From: Burkholderiales bacterium
GTDB lineage: Bacteria > Pseudomonadota > Gammaproteobacteria > Burkholderiales > Burkholderiaceae
Direction: 5' to 3'
DNA: 6,825 nucleotides
Assembly: GCA_947447845.1 (NCBI GenBank)
Contig: CANFNO010000158.1
Span: 1-6,825 of the forward strand
The position numbers were made by a program, and so were the translations under genes. The notes under the pieces are model-generated. The model did no database searches, had not been told where the DNA came from, and was given only the letters and a program-made list of their open reading frames with translations. Shown piece by piece: positions 5,973 to 6,825 of this stretch; position 1 is the stretch's first letter, and each line of letters starts with the position of its first letter.

Positions 5973-6825
5973 GTAGCGCACCGAATGCCGCACGGCCGCC
6001 CGAAGGCGTGAGCGCCCCCTCGGGGGGCAGCGAACCTCGCGGAGCGGGGAGCGTGGGGGCTACACCTCTGCAGCGCCTGTTCTCGCCGCGCAGCATCGCG
6101 GTGTTTGGCGGAAAGGCCGCTTCCGAGGTGATTCGCCAATGCCGCAAGCTCGGCTTCAAGGGTGACATCTGGCCGGTACATCCCACACGCACCGAGATGG
6201 AGGGCCTGCCCTGTTTCACCGACGTGGCCTCTCTGCCCTCAGCACCCGATGCAGCCTTTGTTGCCGTCCCTGCTGAAGCCACGATAGATCTGGTGTGGCA
6301 GTTGGCACAGCGGGGTGCAGGCGGCGCCATTTGCTATGCCTCCGGCTTTGCCGAAGTGGGTGGTGAAGGGGTTGCCCTGCAACAACAACTGGTGGCCGCT
6401 GCCGGTGACATGGCCCTGATTGGCCCCAACTGCTACGGCATGCTCAACTACCTGGATGGCGTTGCCCTGTGGCCGGATCAGCATGGCGGTGGGCGGCTAG
6501 AGCGTGGCGTGGCCATCATCACGCAAAGCGGAAACATCGGCCTGAACCTCACCATGCAGCGCCGCGCCCTGCCACTGGCCTATCTGATCACCGTGGGCAA
6601 CAAGGCCGGTGACAGCATGGACGCCATCATCGACGCGCTGCTGAATGACCCGCGCGTCACGGCCATCGGCATGCACATCGAGGGGCTTGATGATGTGGCG
6701 GCGTTTTCACGCGTGGCGATTAAGGCGCTGCAAAAGCGTGTGCCACTGGTGGCGCTGAAGGCCGGTAGCTCAGAGCTTGGCGCACGCACCACCATGAGCC
6801 ACACCAGTTCACTGGCCGGCCCCGA
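5969..6825 (+). CDS. ADP-forming acyl-CoA synthetase, 5' part
   Basis: The frame is open from ATG 5969 through the window end (285 codons seen). It encodes the alpha-type half of a succinyl-CoA-synthetase-like, ADP-forming acyl-CoA ligase: a CoA-binding Rossmann domain (about 37-135) ending near GPNCYG (152-157), then a flavodoxin-like ligase domain with ITQSGNIG (184-191), VGNKAGDS and SHTSSLAG, whose His278 matches the phosphohistidine of this family (usually SHTGALAG). The CoA-loop GGKAAS (47-52) is shorter than the usual GASxxxGxxG. Fused family members have about 700 residues, so an ATP-grasp half probably lies beyond the edge. ATG 5969 overlaps the upstream stop (ATGA). Residues 9-32 derive from a GC-rich repeat and precede the first conserved residues (LFSPRSIAVFGG, 37-48). 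The activated acid is unknown; gamma-butyrobetaine is a context-based guess. Confidence 0.88.
   Translation, partial: MSSAPNAARPPEGVSAPSGGSEPRGAGSVGATPLQRLFSPRSIAVFGGKAASEVIRQCRKLGFKGDIWPVHPTRTEMEGLPCFTDVASLPSAPDAAFVAVPAEATIDLVWQLAQRGAGGAICYASGFAEVGGEGVALQQQLVAAAGDMALIGPNCYGMLNYLDGVALWPDQHGGGRLERGVAIITQSGNIGLNLTMQRRALPLAYLITVGNKAGDSMDAIIDALLNDPRVTAIGMHIEGLDDVAAFSRVAIKALQKRVPLVALKAGSSELGARTTMSHTSSLAGP
5993..6064 (+). repeat. GC-rich Comamonadaceae-type repeat with hairpin
   Basis: This 72-nt GC-rich block has the look of a dispersed intergenic element that I recall from Comamonadaceae genomes, with a CCGCCCGAAGG start, a CCCCCTCGGGGGG core and a GAGCGTGGGGGC end. The core forms a strong hairpin: GCCCCC at 6014-6019 pairs with GGGGGC at 6023-6028 across a 3-nt loop, and the stem can extend to 6012-6031 with one bulged base. 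It lacks a T-tract, so it is not a standard terminator. It lies inside the start of the synthetase gene, is exactly 24 codons long in that frame and contains no stop. Its family membership is from memory and was not searched. Confidence 0.65.

Noticed and set aside
6012..6031. The GC hairpin as an intrinsic terminator between the dehydrogenase and synthetase genes
   Set aside because: No T-tract follows, and the following frame is open and coupled by ATGA, so full termination here is unlikely.

Overview
The window reads as part of a catabolic gene cluster from a GC-rich betaproteobacterium. The codon choice, the protein style and a GC-rich 72-nt element at 5993-6064 point to the Comamonadaceae (Rhodoferax, Polaromonas or Acidovorax type). 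That assignment rests on recognition, not on a database search. No rRNA, tRNA, CRISPR array, insertion sequence or phage gene was seen.

Layout: bases 1-275 hold no convincing gene. A minus-strand gene (276-986) encodes a 2H-phosphoesterase / 2'-5' RNA ligase-like protein. A 111-nt divergent spacer (987-1097) separates it from seven tightly packed plus-strand genes. In order these are: a class II aldolase/adducin-like protein (1098-1841), the dehydrocarnitine-cleaving BKACE enzyme CdhC (1838-2722), L-carnitine dehydrogenase LcdH/CdhA (2763-3728), the betainyl-CoA thioesterase CdhB (3721-4215), a second longer hotdog thioesterase (4218-4784), an acyl-CoA dehydrogenase (4812-5972), and the 5' part of an ADP-forming acyl-CoA synthetase (5969 to the window end). 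Junctions are an ATGA overlap, a 40-nt gap, an 8-nt overlap, a 2-nt gap, a 27-nt gap and another ATGA overlap. This strongly suggests one polycistronic transcript.

How the genes fit together: cdhC-lcdH-cdhB is the known core of aerobic L-carnitine catabolism. LcdH oxidises L-carnitine to 3-dehydrocarnitine. CdhC cleaves that with acetyl-CoA into betainyl-CoA and acetoacetate. CdhB hydrolyses betainyl-CoA to glycine betaine. The next three genes (thioesterase, acyl-CoA dehydrogenase, acyl-CoA synthetase) are not part of that core. I infer that they could feed gamma-butyrobetaine into it: activation to the CoA ester, desaturation to crotonobetainyl-CoA, hydration by an enzyme outside the window, then release of free carnitine by the second thioesterase. 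This is a hypothesis and no hydratase is visible here. The role of the leading aldolase-like gene is unknown, and it appears to lack the usual catalytic acid residue.
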